From positions 1-64,000 of the forward strand of contig JAEWHK010000026.1 in NCBI GenBank assembly GCA_023387815.1: a DNA stretch of 64,000 nucleotides. Direction: 5' to 3'. Shown here piece after piece: positions 1 through 7,984 of this stretch. Numbering within the stretch: position 1 is the first letter of the stretch; each line of letters opens with the position of its first letter. The notes beneath the pieces are model-generated. The model was not told the DNA's origin. It saw nothing but the letters and a program-made list of their open reading frames with translations, and ran no database searches. The DNA comes from Pseudomonadota bacterium (GTDB taxonomy: Bacteria; Pseudomonadota; Gammaproteobacteria; Burkholderiales; Burkholderiaceae_B). Made by a program: the position numbers and the translations under genes.

Positions 1-1
1 G

Positions 2-76
2 GATTACGCCATCCACGGCGCGCATATCATCGTTGATGGGACGGATAATCTCTGGGAGGTTCAAGGCAAATCCTGA
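2..76 (+). CDS. 3' end of an unidentified gene (partial)
   Basis: Twenty-four codons are open from the left edge to a TGA at 74-76, ending in the residues LWEVQGKS. The fragment is too short to assign to a family. I considered argJ, a plausible neighbour, but this tail does not resemble ArgJ C-termini that I know. The frame could be a chance opening, but the next supported gene starts only at 214 and there is room for a real gene end here. Confidence 0.4.
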   Translation, partial: DYAIHGAHIIVDGTDNLWEVQGKS

Positions 77-213
77 AGCATAAAAGGGAATTAACTCACG
101 GCAAGCTGTGATTATATTCCAGGCCGCAGCAAGAAACAGACAAAGGGCTTTTTTTGGTGATAATGTATACCCTTTTACCGCGATGATCGCGATTGACGAA
201 ACAGGATATTTCA

Positions 214-1188
214 GTGAGCCGCACAGACTCTTCCGCCGACCTTTCCTCCCTGATTGAACGCGCTGATCAGGTTCTGCGGCAACTGGCCGCCTGGCTGCCC
301 CCAGCCCCTCCGCCGGTGGACTGGACTGCACATGCCTTTCGCTGGCGCCGCAAGGGGTCCACGGGGTGGCTGGAAGCCGTCAGGCATATTTCCACCATCC
401 ACAAGGACGATCTGCTGCATATTGAACGTCAGCGCGACACCATAGATCGCAATACCCGCCATTTTCTGGAGGGCAAGCCGGCCAACAACGTACTCATGAC
501 CGGCGCACGCGGCACGGGCAAAAGCTCACTGGTCAAGGCCATGCTGGCCGAGTATGGCGACCGGGGACTGCGACTGGTCGAAATGGACAAATCTGATCTG
601 GCCGACCTGACCGACCTGGTGGAAATGGTCGCTGACCGTCCCGAAAAATTCATCATCTTCTGTGACGACCTGTCTTTCGAGGAAGGCGAAGCAGGCTACA
701 AGGCACTCAAATCGGTGCTGGACGGCTCTATTGCCTCTGCCGGTGACAATATTCTGATTTACGCGACCTCAAACCGCCGTCACCTGATGCCCGAATACAT
801 GAACGAAAATCTGTCCACCAAGCACCAGCCTGACGGTGAAATTCATCCAGGCGAAACGGTGGAAGAAAAGATTTCCCTGTCTGAGCGATTCGGCATCTGG
901 CTGTCTTTCTATCCCTTCCGTCAGGACGATTATCTGGATATCGTGGCCCATTGGCTGCGCGAGCTGGGATGCCCTGCTGAATTTATTGAGCAAAGCCGCA
1001 CCGAGGCACTGCAATGGACGCTGGAGCGCGGCTCCCGGTCCGGTCGCGTTGCGCGGCATTTCGCGCGTGACTGGGCAGCACGACATATGCCGGCGGGTGA
1101 TTATGACCAGGTCGGCAACGCGGCGCAGGCCGGGAGTGCCTCAGACAATCGCCCCGATGCATCAACACAGGAACAGATCCGCAAATGA
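214..1188 (+). CDS. DUF815-family AAA-type ATPase
   Basis: This is a cytoplasmic P-loop ATPase of the DUF815 family, whose cellular role is not established. A Walker A motif GARGTGKSS lies near residues 97-105 and a hydrophobic Walker B strand FIIFCDDLSF about 50 residues later. It is followed by an ATSNRRHL sensor-1-like segment. I chose the GTG at 214 because AGGA sits seven bases upstream; a TTG at 193 is in frame but has no obvious ribosome-binding site. From 214 the product is 324 aa. Its stop overlaps the next gene's start (ATGA, 1185-1188), so the two are probably translationally coupled. A small inverted repeat, CGCGAT-G-ATCGCG at 179-191, precedes the gene. Confidence 0.9.
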   Translation: MSRTDSSADLSSLIERADQVLRQLAAWLPPAPPPVDWTAHAFRWRRKGSTGWLEAVRHISTIHKDDLLHIERQRDTIDRNTRHFLEGKPANNVLMTGARGTGKSSLVKAMLAEYGDRGLRLVEMDKSDLADLTDLVEMVADRPEKFIIFCDDLSFEEGEAGYKALKSVLDGSIASAGDNILIYATSNRRHLMPEYMNENLSTKHQPDGEIHPGETVEEKISLSERFGIWLSFYPFRQDDYLDIVAHWLRELGCPAEFIEQSRTEALQWTLERGSRSGRVARHFARDWAARHMPAGDYDQVGNAAQAGSASDNRPDASTQEQIRK

Positions 1189-2159
1189 GCGAAGCCAAGC
1201 CGTATATTAAAGTTGTCGTAGGCGTGATACTTGATACTGAAACCGGCAAGGTACTGCTGGGCCAGCGTCCCAAGGGCAAGCCCTGGGAAGACTGGTGGGA
1301 ATTTCCTGGTGGCAAGATCGAAGAAGGCGAAACGCAAAAGCAGGCGCTGGTACGCGAACTCAAGGAAGAGCTGGGCATCGATGTGCAGGCCTGCACTCCC
1401 TGGGTCACGTTCACTTATGAGTATCCCAAGACCATTGTCAATCTGGCATTCTGGCAGGTGACGGCCTGGACGGACACGCCTGCCTCGCTTGAGGATCAGA
1501 AACTGGCCTGGGTGACGCCCGAAGAAGCAGACCAACTGGGCGATCTGCTGCCCGCTTCCCTGCCTCCATTGCGCTGGCTGACCCTGCCGCCACAGTATGC
1601 TCTTTCACAGATTAACACGCCGGAGAATGTGGATGCCTGGATGCAGCGGCTGCAACAGCAACTGGATGCGGGGATCCGGCTGGTACAGTTGCGTGAGCCG
1701 GGCTGGCCTGGCGGACCAGCAGATGCCAGTCTCAAAAAAGTTTTTGAACAGGCCATTGAACGCTGCCACGAAGTCGGAGCGCGCGTGCTGATCAACAGCG
1801 TACATCCCCGCAGCTGGTGGAAACTGGCCGATGGCGTGCAGTTAAGAGCACAGGACGCATTGCTGAGTGATTCACGTCCGCTGCCCGAAGAGACATTTCT
1901 GGTGGGTGTGTCTGCCCATCACACGGCCGATGTGCTTTACGCCCAGGTACTTGGGGCGGACTTTGTAGTGCTGGGGCATGTTCTGGACACCCCTTCGCAT
2001 CGGGAACAGCCAGCGCTGGGCTGGGAGGCGTTCCAGCAGATTGCGGCCGAAGCCGGCCTGCCGGTCTATGCGATAGGCGGGCAGTCAGCCGAGACCCTGC
2101 AGACCGCGCGCGAACATGGCGCTCACGGCATTGCCGGTATTCGTGGGCTTATAGGCTAG
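1185..2159 (+). CDS. mutT: Nudix hydrolase fused to a ThiE/TenI-like domain
   Basis: This is a 324-aa two-domain protein. Residues 1-130 are a MutT-type Nudix hydrolase with a full Nudix box at residues 43-65 (G-x5-E-x7-RELKEELGI), expected to hydrolyse oxidised dGTP. Residues from about 140 to the end resemble thiamine-phosphate synthase: QLREPG, LINS, DGVQL, GADFVVLGHV and YAIGGQ follow the ThiE order. The second domain has diverged at places where ThiE binds substrate: the usual INDR is INSV, and the T-x-TK phosphate loop reads DTPSHR. It may therefore not make thiamine phosphate. Such fusions occur in several proteobacteria. It is coupled to the upstream ATPase by a 4-bp overlap. Confidence 0.92.
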   Translation: MSEAKPYIKVVVGVILDTETGKVLLGQRPKGKPWEDWWEFPGGKIEEGETQKQALVRELKEELGIDVQACTPWVTFTYEYPKTIVNLAFWQVTAWTDTPASLEDQKLAWVTPEEADQLGDLLPASLPPLRWLTLPPQYALSQINTPENVDAWMQRLQQQLDAGIRLVQLREPGWPGGPADASLKKVFEQAIERCHEVGARVLINSVHPRSWWKLADGVQLRAQDALLSDSRPLPEETFLVGVSAHHTADVLYAQVLGADFVVLGHVLDTPSHREQPALGWEAFQQIAAEAGLPVYAIGGQSAETLQTAREHGAHGIAGIRGLIG

Positions 2160-2170
2160 GATCAGACGGG

Positions 2171-2195
2171 GAATGCCGGAACGCGTCCGGCATTC
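2171..2195 (+). terminator. Hairpin terminator after the Nudix-ThiE gene
   Basis: There is a perfect 10-bp stem, GAATGCCGGA / TCCGGCATTC, with a five-base loop ACGCG, followed by TTTC. It sits 11 bases after the stop of the plus-strand gene and before the convergent cysE. The T-run is short, so termination may be only partly intrinsic. Confidence 0.7.
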
Positions 2196-2222
2196 TTTCA
2201 ACAGATCACGGCCTGGCGGGAT

Positions 2223-3182
2223 TCAATCACAATTGCCATTGAACAGGGCCTGCTTGTTGCTCGAGGAAGCCTGGCGCACAAAACAGCCCGGCTCCACATC
2301 GTGCGTGAGCCACACGTTGCCGCCGACCACTGCCCCTTTGCCGATCGTGACGCGTCCCAGCACGGTGGCGCCGGAATAGATCACCACATCATCTTCCACG
2401 ATTGGATGACGAGGGATGCCCTTGCTCAGGTCGCCGTTACTATCTGTGGGGAAGCTTTTGGCACCCAGTGTCACGTTCTGATAGACCCGCACGCGCTCGC
2501 CAATAATGGCCGTTTCGCCAATGACCACACCGGTACCGTGATCAATAAAGAAGCCGGCGCCAATCTGTGCGCCCGGGTGGATATCGATTCCTGTCTGGCC
2601 GTGCGCCAGTTCCGCAGCAATGCGAGCCACCAGAGGAACCCCCAGTTTATACAGGCAATGGGCGAGTCGATGGTAGACCATGGCAAGCACGCCCGGATAG
2701 CACAGCAGGACTTCGTCCACGCTTTTTGCTGCCGGGTCACCTGCGTAGGCGGCATAGACATCGGTATCCAGCAGGCTGCGCACCTGTGGCAGCTTGCGTG
2801 CAAACTCGCGCACAACGTCGACCGCCTTCTCTTCCAGATCTGCCGGTTCAATTGTCTCGTTGCGATGCTGGTGGCGTATTTCCAGTCTGACCTGAGTCAG
2901 CAGTGTATTGAGCGCCACGCCCACCGTGTGACCCACATAGAAATCTTCATTTTCCTGAAGCAGATCATTGGGGCCAAGGCGCATGGGGAAAAGTGCCCCG
3001 ATCAGCAGCTCCAGGGCTTCGTTGATGGTATGCGGTGACGGCAGATGGCGACCGCCCATCTCTTTGAGACGGTTCTGGTCGGTGCGCCATTTAATCCGTG
3101 CATCCCGCAAGCCCATCACAATTTCATCAAGAGGGAAAGTCTGCGGATTGATCGCAGACGACTCGCATTTATAGATTGGCAT
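2223..3182 (-). CDS. cysE: Serine O-acetyltransferase (EpsC/long type)
   Basis: The enzyme acetylates L-serine with acetyl-CoA to O-acetylserine, the precursor of cysteine. The C-terminal half is a left-handed beta-helix of hexapeptide repeats (GAQIGAGFFIDHGTGVVIGETAIIG and following), including the catalytic DHGTG histidine. At 319 aa it is longer than E. coli CysE (273 aa) and matches the longer epsC-type enzymes, with about 40 extra N-terminal residues. It ends NGNCD rather than in the isoleucine that binds CysK in some species, so a cysteine-synthase complex is uncertain. It starts at ATG (MPIYKCESS) and is the last gene on this minus-strand run, separated from the efflux operon by a terminator-like hairpin. 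Confidence 0.93.
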   Translation of the reverse strand: MPIYKCESSAINPQTFPLDEIVMGLRDARIKWRTDQNRLKEMGGRHLPSPHTINEALELLIGALFPMRLGPNDLLQENEDFYVGHTVGVALNTLLTQVRLEIRHQHRNETIEPADLEEKAVDVVREFARKLPQVRSLLDTDVYAAYAGDPAAKSVDEVLLCYPGVLAMVYHRLAHCLYKLGVPLVARIAAELAHGQTGIDIHPGAQIGAGFFIDHGTGVVIGETAIIGERVRVYQNVTLGAKSFPTDSNGDLSKGIPRHPIVEDDVVIYSGATVLGRVTIGKGAVVGGNVWLTHDVEPGCFVRQASSSNKQALFNGNCD

Positions 3183-3254
3183 GGCAGTGAAACCTGTTCA
3201 AAACAAATATGGATATAACGATTTTGCCACACAAAGCGTGGCGTACCGGAAGAA

Positions 3255-3271
3255 CCCTGCTGTCAGCAGGG
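3255..3271 (-). terminator. Terminator of the efflux operon
   Basis: On the minus strand, a 7-bp stem CCCTGCT / AGCAGGG with a three-base loop is followed by TTCTTCC. It lies 44 bases after the stop of the outer-membrane efflux gene and upstream of cysE. Confidence 0.6.
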
Positions 3272-3314
3272 CATTTCTATAGGCGGTGTGCGGACATACT
3301 CTCTGGGAGCGGGA

Positions 3315-4754
3315 TCATGGAGCCGTCCTGCTTTCCAGCGCTTTTCTATCCCAGCCACCACCCAGCGCAGCAATCAGCTGCACACTGGCCTGCAGCCGCT
3401 GACTTTCCAGTTGCAGGGCTGTCTGTTCTGCAGAAAACGCGGTCGATTGTGCCTGTACAACGCTCAGATAATCAACCAGACCAGCCAGATACTGATTCTG
3501 TGTAATGGCCAGAGACTGGCGTGCGGCGGTAAGGGCCTGCAACTGCGCGGCCTGCTGGCGATCCAGAACCCTGAGCAGACTGATGGCATCTTCCACTTCC
3601 TGCAGGCCGGTGAGCACGGTCTGCCGATAGGCTGCCACCTCTGCACGATAGGATGCTTTGGAGGCGTCCACGGCACCGCGACGGGCACCCGCATCAAGCA
3701 GGGTCACGGCAAGCTGCGGCCCCAGAGACCAGAACTGCAGCGGTGAGGCCAGCCATTGGGCCAGCGTGGAAGTCGTGTTGCCGATGGACCCACCCAGGGT
3801 CAGATCCGGGAACCATGCTGCCTGGGCTACGCCAATCTGTGCATTGGCAGCCGCAACGCGACGCTCTGCCGCGACGATATCGGGCCGACGCAACAGGAGA
3901 GTGGAAGGAACATCAACCGGAATGCCAGGCACCTGTACTTCGTAGGCACGCGGCGCAATGGCAAAGGTCGATGGCGGCTGGCCGATAAGCACGGCAATGG
4001 CATGTTCCAGCTGGCTGCGGTCCGCTTCGATGGCGATGGCAGAAGCCCGGGCCTGTTCAAGCTGTGCCTGGGCCGCGACCACGTCTGCACGGGCGGCCAC
4101 ACCCTGCTGATAGCGGTTCTGATTGACCTGCACGGAACGTTCATACGCGCGCACATTGGCCTTGAGCAGCCGCTGGCGCTCATCCATAATGCGCAGAGCA
4201 AAGTAATCCTGTGCAAGCGTAGACTGCATGCTCAGCCTTGCAGCCGCCACGTCTGCGCGACTGCCCTGTTCATCACTCTTGCTGCTTTCATACTGGCGGC
4301 GCAGCTTGCCCCATAAGTCGGCTTCCCATTGCAGCGAAACGGTACCGTTGACCGAATTATTGATTCCTGCGGATGCCGATTTACTGCGATCCGCAGAGAG
4401 GTTAAAACCTGCCGTCGGGAAAAAGGAAGATCGGGTCTGCGCCGTGGTGGCAACAGCCTGATCATATCGGGCAATCGCCTGGGCCAGCGTCTGATTGGAG
4501 GTATTGAGCTGCGTGATCAGGCTGTTGAGCAACGGGTCCTGATAACGCTGCCACCAGCTGTCACTGGACAGGGCTTCAGCCGGACGCGCCTGCACCCAGC
4601 CCTGGGCCGATTTGAAATCCACGCCAACATCCTGCGCCGGCGGCGCCTTGTAATCGGGCCCTACCGCGCAAGCGGAAAGCAGCAGCAGGCATGACAGCGC
4701 AGCGGCCATGGGCAGGTACCGGAAAGTAGCGACAGGATTCGATTGTTGTTTCAT
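3315..4754 (-). CDS. Outer-membrane efflux lipoprotein, NodT/OprM family
   Basis: This is the TolC-like outer-membrane channel of an RND efflux system. A lipoprotein signal ends LSAC at residues 26-29, so Cys29 should be lipidated. The rest shows the two OEP repeats typical of NodT-family factors (ADLWGKLR in the first; WFPDLTLGGSIG and LLDAGARRGAVDASKASY in the second). At 479 aa it has the usual length. It is the last gene of the mdtA-mdtB-mdtC run, 113 bp after mdtC, and is very probably the dedicated exit duct of that pump. E. coli mdtABC instead borrows TolC. Confidence 0.92.
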   Translation of the reverse strand: MKQQSNPVATFRYLPMAAALSCLLLLSACAVGPDYKAPPAQDVGVDFKSAQGWVQARPAEALSSDSWWQRYQDPLLNSLITQLNTSNQTLAQAIARYDQAVATTAQTRSSFFPTAGFNLSADRSKSASAGINNSVNGTVSLQWEADLWGKLRRQYESSKSDEQGSRADVAAARLSMQSTLAQDYFALRIMDERQRLLKANVRAYERSVQVNQNRYQQGVAARADVVAAQAQLEQARASAIAIEADRSQLEHAIAVLIGQPPSTFAIAPRAYEVQVPGIPVDVPSTLLLRRPDIVAAERRVAAANAQIGVAQAAWFPDLTLGGSIGNTTSTLAQWLASPLQFWSLGPQLAVTLLDAGARRGAVDASKASYRAEVAAYRQTVLTGLQEVEDAISLLRVLDRQQAAQLQALTAARQSLAITQNQYLAGLVDYLSVVQAQSTAFSAEQTALQLESQRLQASVQLIAALGGGWDRKALESRTAP

Positions 4755-4867
4755 GGTTGATGTTTCTTTATGCAGGCTTCACAACATTTTGCAGGATTTG
4801 CCACGCTGGTTTACAGAAAAGTCCGTCCCACCTTTGACATGCATCTCACAACTGGCGACCCGCATGT

Positions 4868-7800
4868 TCATCGCGGCGTGGCTTGCGGATCCGAGGGCGG
4901 GTTACGCCGTTTTTTACGACGATTGGCATAGGTATAACGCAGACGATCCAGGTAAATATACACGACCGGCGTGGTAAACAGGGTAAGTATCTGACTCAGG
5001 AACAGACCGCCCACGATGGCAATACCCAGTGGCTGGCGCATCTCAACACCGGCACCCGTTGCCAGAATCAGCGGAATCGCACCAAACATGGCGGCCATGG
5101 TCGTCATCATGATGGGACGAAAGCGCACAATGCAGGCCTCAAGGATGGCCTCTTCGGGCGGTACATTTTTCTCGCGCTCCAGCGACAGTGCAAAGTCCAC
5201 CATGATAATGGCATTCTTCTTGACGATACCGATAAGCAGAAAGACGCCAATCAGCGCAATGACCGTAAATTCCATATTAAAGAGCAGCAGCGCCAGCAAC
5301 GCGCCAACCCCCGCAGAAGGCAGCGTGGACAGAATGGTAAGCGGGTGCATATAGCTTTCATAAAGCATGCCCAGTACCAGATACATGACCACCAGCGCGC
5401 CCAGGATCAGCAGCGGCTGCTGGGAAGATGACTGCTGGAACAGCTGTGCATTGCCACCAAATCCTGCCTGGATTTCATTGGCGGGCAGCCCGATGCGGGC
5501 AATCGCATCATCAATCGCATTACTCGCCTCCTCCAGCGACACGCCTTCAGCAAGTGAGAACGAGACGGAGTCAGAAGCCATGAGTCCCTGGTGCGAGACC
5601 GACAGCGGTGAGGTACCCACCTGGAACGAAGCGATGGCCGACAGCGGCACCAGCTTGCCATCCGTGGCGATGATCTGCACCGTTTTGAGCACCTCCGGAT
5701 CCTGCGCGTACTTGATATCGACACCCATGACCACCTGATACTGGTTCAGCGCGCTATAGATCGTGGACACCTGACGCTGACTGAACAGATTGTTCAGTAC
5801 GCCGGCAATGGTCGACATATCCACATTCAGTCGCGTGGCGTTTTCACGATTGATCACCAGTTCGATACGACGACCTTTTTCCTCGGCTTCGGACTGCACA
5901 TCCACCAGCTCCGGCAGCGCCGCCATGGCCTGACGCACTTGCGGAACCCATTTGCGCAGGGTATCCAGATCACCCGACAGCAGATCGTACTCATACGAGC
6001 CGGCAGAGTCGCCGCCCCGGCCGACACGGATGTCCTGCTGCGGCACCAGTGACAGTCTTGCACCGGCTATGGTGGGCAGCGACTTGCGCATATCGTTGAT
6101 GATTTCTGTGGCCGACTGGGAACGCTCCGAGAACGGCTTGAGCTGAATCAGAAAGAAGCTGCTGTTACTGCCTCCACGACCACCGGAGTAGCCCGATACC
6201 GATTCCACATTCGGGTTCTGCACAATCGACTTGCGGAAGGCTTCCAGTTTGGGCACGGCGGCTGCAAATGAGGTTCCCTGATCGGCCCGGAAAAAGCCCT
6301 GAATCATGCCGGTGTCCTGCTCGGGAAAGAAGCCCTTGGGTACCGCAATATACAAATACACGTTGAGCACGATGGTTGCCAGCAGGGTAAGCAGGGTCAG
6401 AAAACGAAACCGGATGGCAAATTTCAGAATGCGGGCATACGCTGCCACAAGGCGATCGAAGAAGGTATCCCACATGCGCTGCAGACGATTCTTTTCCCGC
6501 TCCGGTTCATGCCTGAGCAGTTGCGCGCACATCATCGGCGTCAGTGTCAGTGAAACGAGCAGCGACATGCCAATCGAAATCGACAGCGTCATCGCAAACT
6601 CCAGGAACAGCCGACCAATCAGGCCGCCCATGAAGAGCAGCGGGATAAACACTGCGACCAGCGAAACACTCATGCTGACCACGGTAAAGCCCACTTCGCT
6701 CGCCCCCATGAGGGCAGCCCGCATGGGATGAATACCGCGCTCGATATATCGCATCACGTTTTCAAGCACTACAATGGAATCATCCACCACAAAACCCGTG
6801 GCCACAATCAGCGCCATCAGGGAAATCGTGTTGAGCGAATAGCCCAGAAAGTACATGAAGATAAAGGTGCCCAGCAGGGAAACCGGTACGGAGATGGCCG
6901 GGATCAGGGTGGCGCGCAGACGCTGCAGAAAAAGCATGACCACCACAATAACCAGCAGCACGGCGATGATCAGCGTCAGTTCCGCTTCATGCAGGGTTGC
7001 GCGGATACTTGGCGTGCGGTCCTGCGCCACGTCCAGTCTGACGTCCGCGGGCAGCAGCTGGGTCAGCTCCGGCAGCATATCATTGACTGCGTCCACGGTC
7101 TTGATGATGTTCGCATCGGCCTGCCGTCGGATCAGCAGCACCACCGCCTGTTTGGTATTGAAAAAGCCCTTGTTGTAAAGGCTTTCAGTCGAATCATACA
7201 CATGGGCCACGTCCCGCAGACGCACAGCCGTATTGTTTTTCCACGCAACAATCAGATTCTCGAAATCTTTGGCATACCGCAGCTGTCCGTTGGTCGCCAG
7301 CTGCCACTGATATTCGTTATCTTCCAGAAACCCCTTGGGTTTGACCGAATTGGTATTGGCCAGCGCGTTGCGCACGGTATCCAGCGAAATCCCCATATTG
7401 TTGATCATATTGGGATTCAGATCGACCCGTACCGCGGGCAGCGAACTGCCGCCGACAGTTACCTCCCCCACCCCGCGTACCTGCGCCAGCTTCTGCGCAA
7501 GAATCGTGGATGCCAGATCATACAGCTCACCCTGACCCTGTACATCTGACGTCAGGGCCAGCACCATGACAGGCGTGGATGAGGGATTGACATTGCGATA
7601 GGTTGGCGGCTGCTTCATGCTGCTGGGCAGCAGGGGCCGCGCGGCATTGATGGCGGCCTGCACTTCGCGTGCAGCGGTATTCACGTCCTTGTTCAGATCG
7701 AACATCAGGAATACGGATGTGGAACCTTCCGAACTGCTGGAGGCCATCAGGTCTATGCCTGCAATATTACCGAGCGAGCGCTCCAGCGGGGTTGCCACGC

Positions 7801-7984
7801 TGGAAGCCATGGTTTCCGGACTGGCCCCCGACAGCGATGCACGTACAATTATGACCGGTGAATCCAGCGTGGGCAAAGGCGCCACCGGCAGCAGAAAGAA
7901 TGCAACCATGCCCATGACCGCAACTGCCAGTGCCAGCAGCGATGTCGCTACCGGCCGCAGAATAAATGGGCGAGACAGACTCAT
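4868..7984 (-). CDS. mdtC: RND multidrug efflux pump subunit, MdtC-like
   Basis: This is an inner-membrane proton-driven RND pump of 1038 aa, with twelve membrane segments in the usual 1+5+1+5 pattern and two large periplasmic loops. The paired aspartates of the proton relay are visible in TM4 at residues 401-402 (GFVVDDSIVVLENV). The second of two adjacent RND genes, it starts at an ATG overlapping the mdtB stop by four bases. By analogy with E. coli MdtBC, the two proteins probably form a mixed trimer. The C-terminus is basic (NRRKKRRNPP). Substrates cannot be read from sequence; E. coli homologues export novobiocin and bile salts. Confidence 0.93.
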   Translation of the reverse strand: MSLSRPFILRPVATSLLALAVAVMGMVAFFLLPVAPLPTLDSPVIIVRASLSGASPETMASSVATPLERSLGNIAGIDLMASSSSEGSTSVFLMFDLNKDVNTAAREVQAAINAARPLLPSSMKQPPTYRNVNPSSTPVMVLALTSDVQGQGELYDLASTILAQKLAQVRGVGEVTVGGSSLPAVRVDLNPNMINNMGISLDTVRNALANTNSVKPKGFLEDNEYQWQLATNGQLRYAKDFENLIVAWKNNTAVRLRDVAHVYDSTESLYNKGFFNTKQAVVLLIRRQADANIIKTVDAVNDMLPELTQLLPADVRLDVAQDRTPSIRATLHEAELTLIIAVLLVIVVVMLFLQRLRATLIPAISVPVSLLGTFIFMYFLGYSLNTISLMALIVATGFVVDDSIVVLENVMRYIERGIHPMRAALMGASEVGFTVVSMSVSLVAVFIPLLFMGGLIGRLFLEFAMTLSISIGMSLLVSLTLTPMMCAQLLRHEPEREKNRLQRMWDTFFDRLVAAYARILKFAIRFRFLTLLTLLATIVLNVYLYIAVPKGFFPEQDTGMIQGFFRADQGTSFAAAVPKLEAFRKSIVQNPNVESVSGYSGGRGGSNSSFFLIQLKPFSERSQSATEIINDMRKSLPTIAGARLSLVPQQDIRVGRGGDSAGSYEYDLLSGDLDTLRKWVPQVRQAMAALPELVDVQSEAEEKGRRIELVINRENATRLNVDMSTIAGVLNNLFSQRQVSTIYSALNQYQVVMGVDIKYAQDPEVLKTVQIIATDGKLVPLSAIASFQVGTSPLSVSHQGLMASDSVSFSLAEGVSLEEASNAIDDAIARIGLPANEIQAGFGGNAQLFQQSSSQQPLLILGALVVMYLVLGMLYESYMHPLTILSTLPSAGVGALLALLLFNMEFTVIALIGVFLLIGIVKKNAIIMVDFALSLEREKNVPPEEAILEACIVRFRPIMMTTMAAMFGAIPLILATGAGVEMRQPLGIAIVGGLFLSQILTLFTTPVVYIYLDRLRYTYANRRKKRRNPPSDPQATPR

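Noticed and set aside
2301..3038. Plus-strand open frame (245 codons) opposite cysE
   Set aside because: Antisense to the serine acetyltransferase; no start signal or family match.
6728..7549. Long plus-strand open frame (273 codons) inside mdtC
   Set aside because: Antisense to conserved RND sequence; His/Gln/Asn-rich composition is typical of a reverse-frame shadow.
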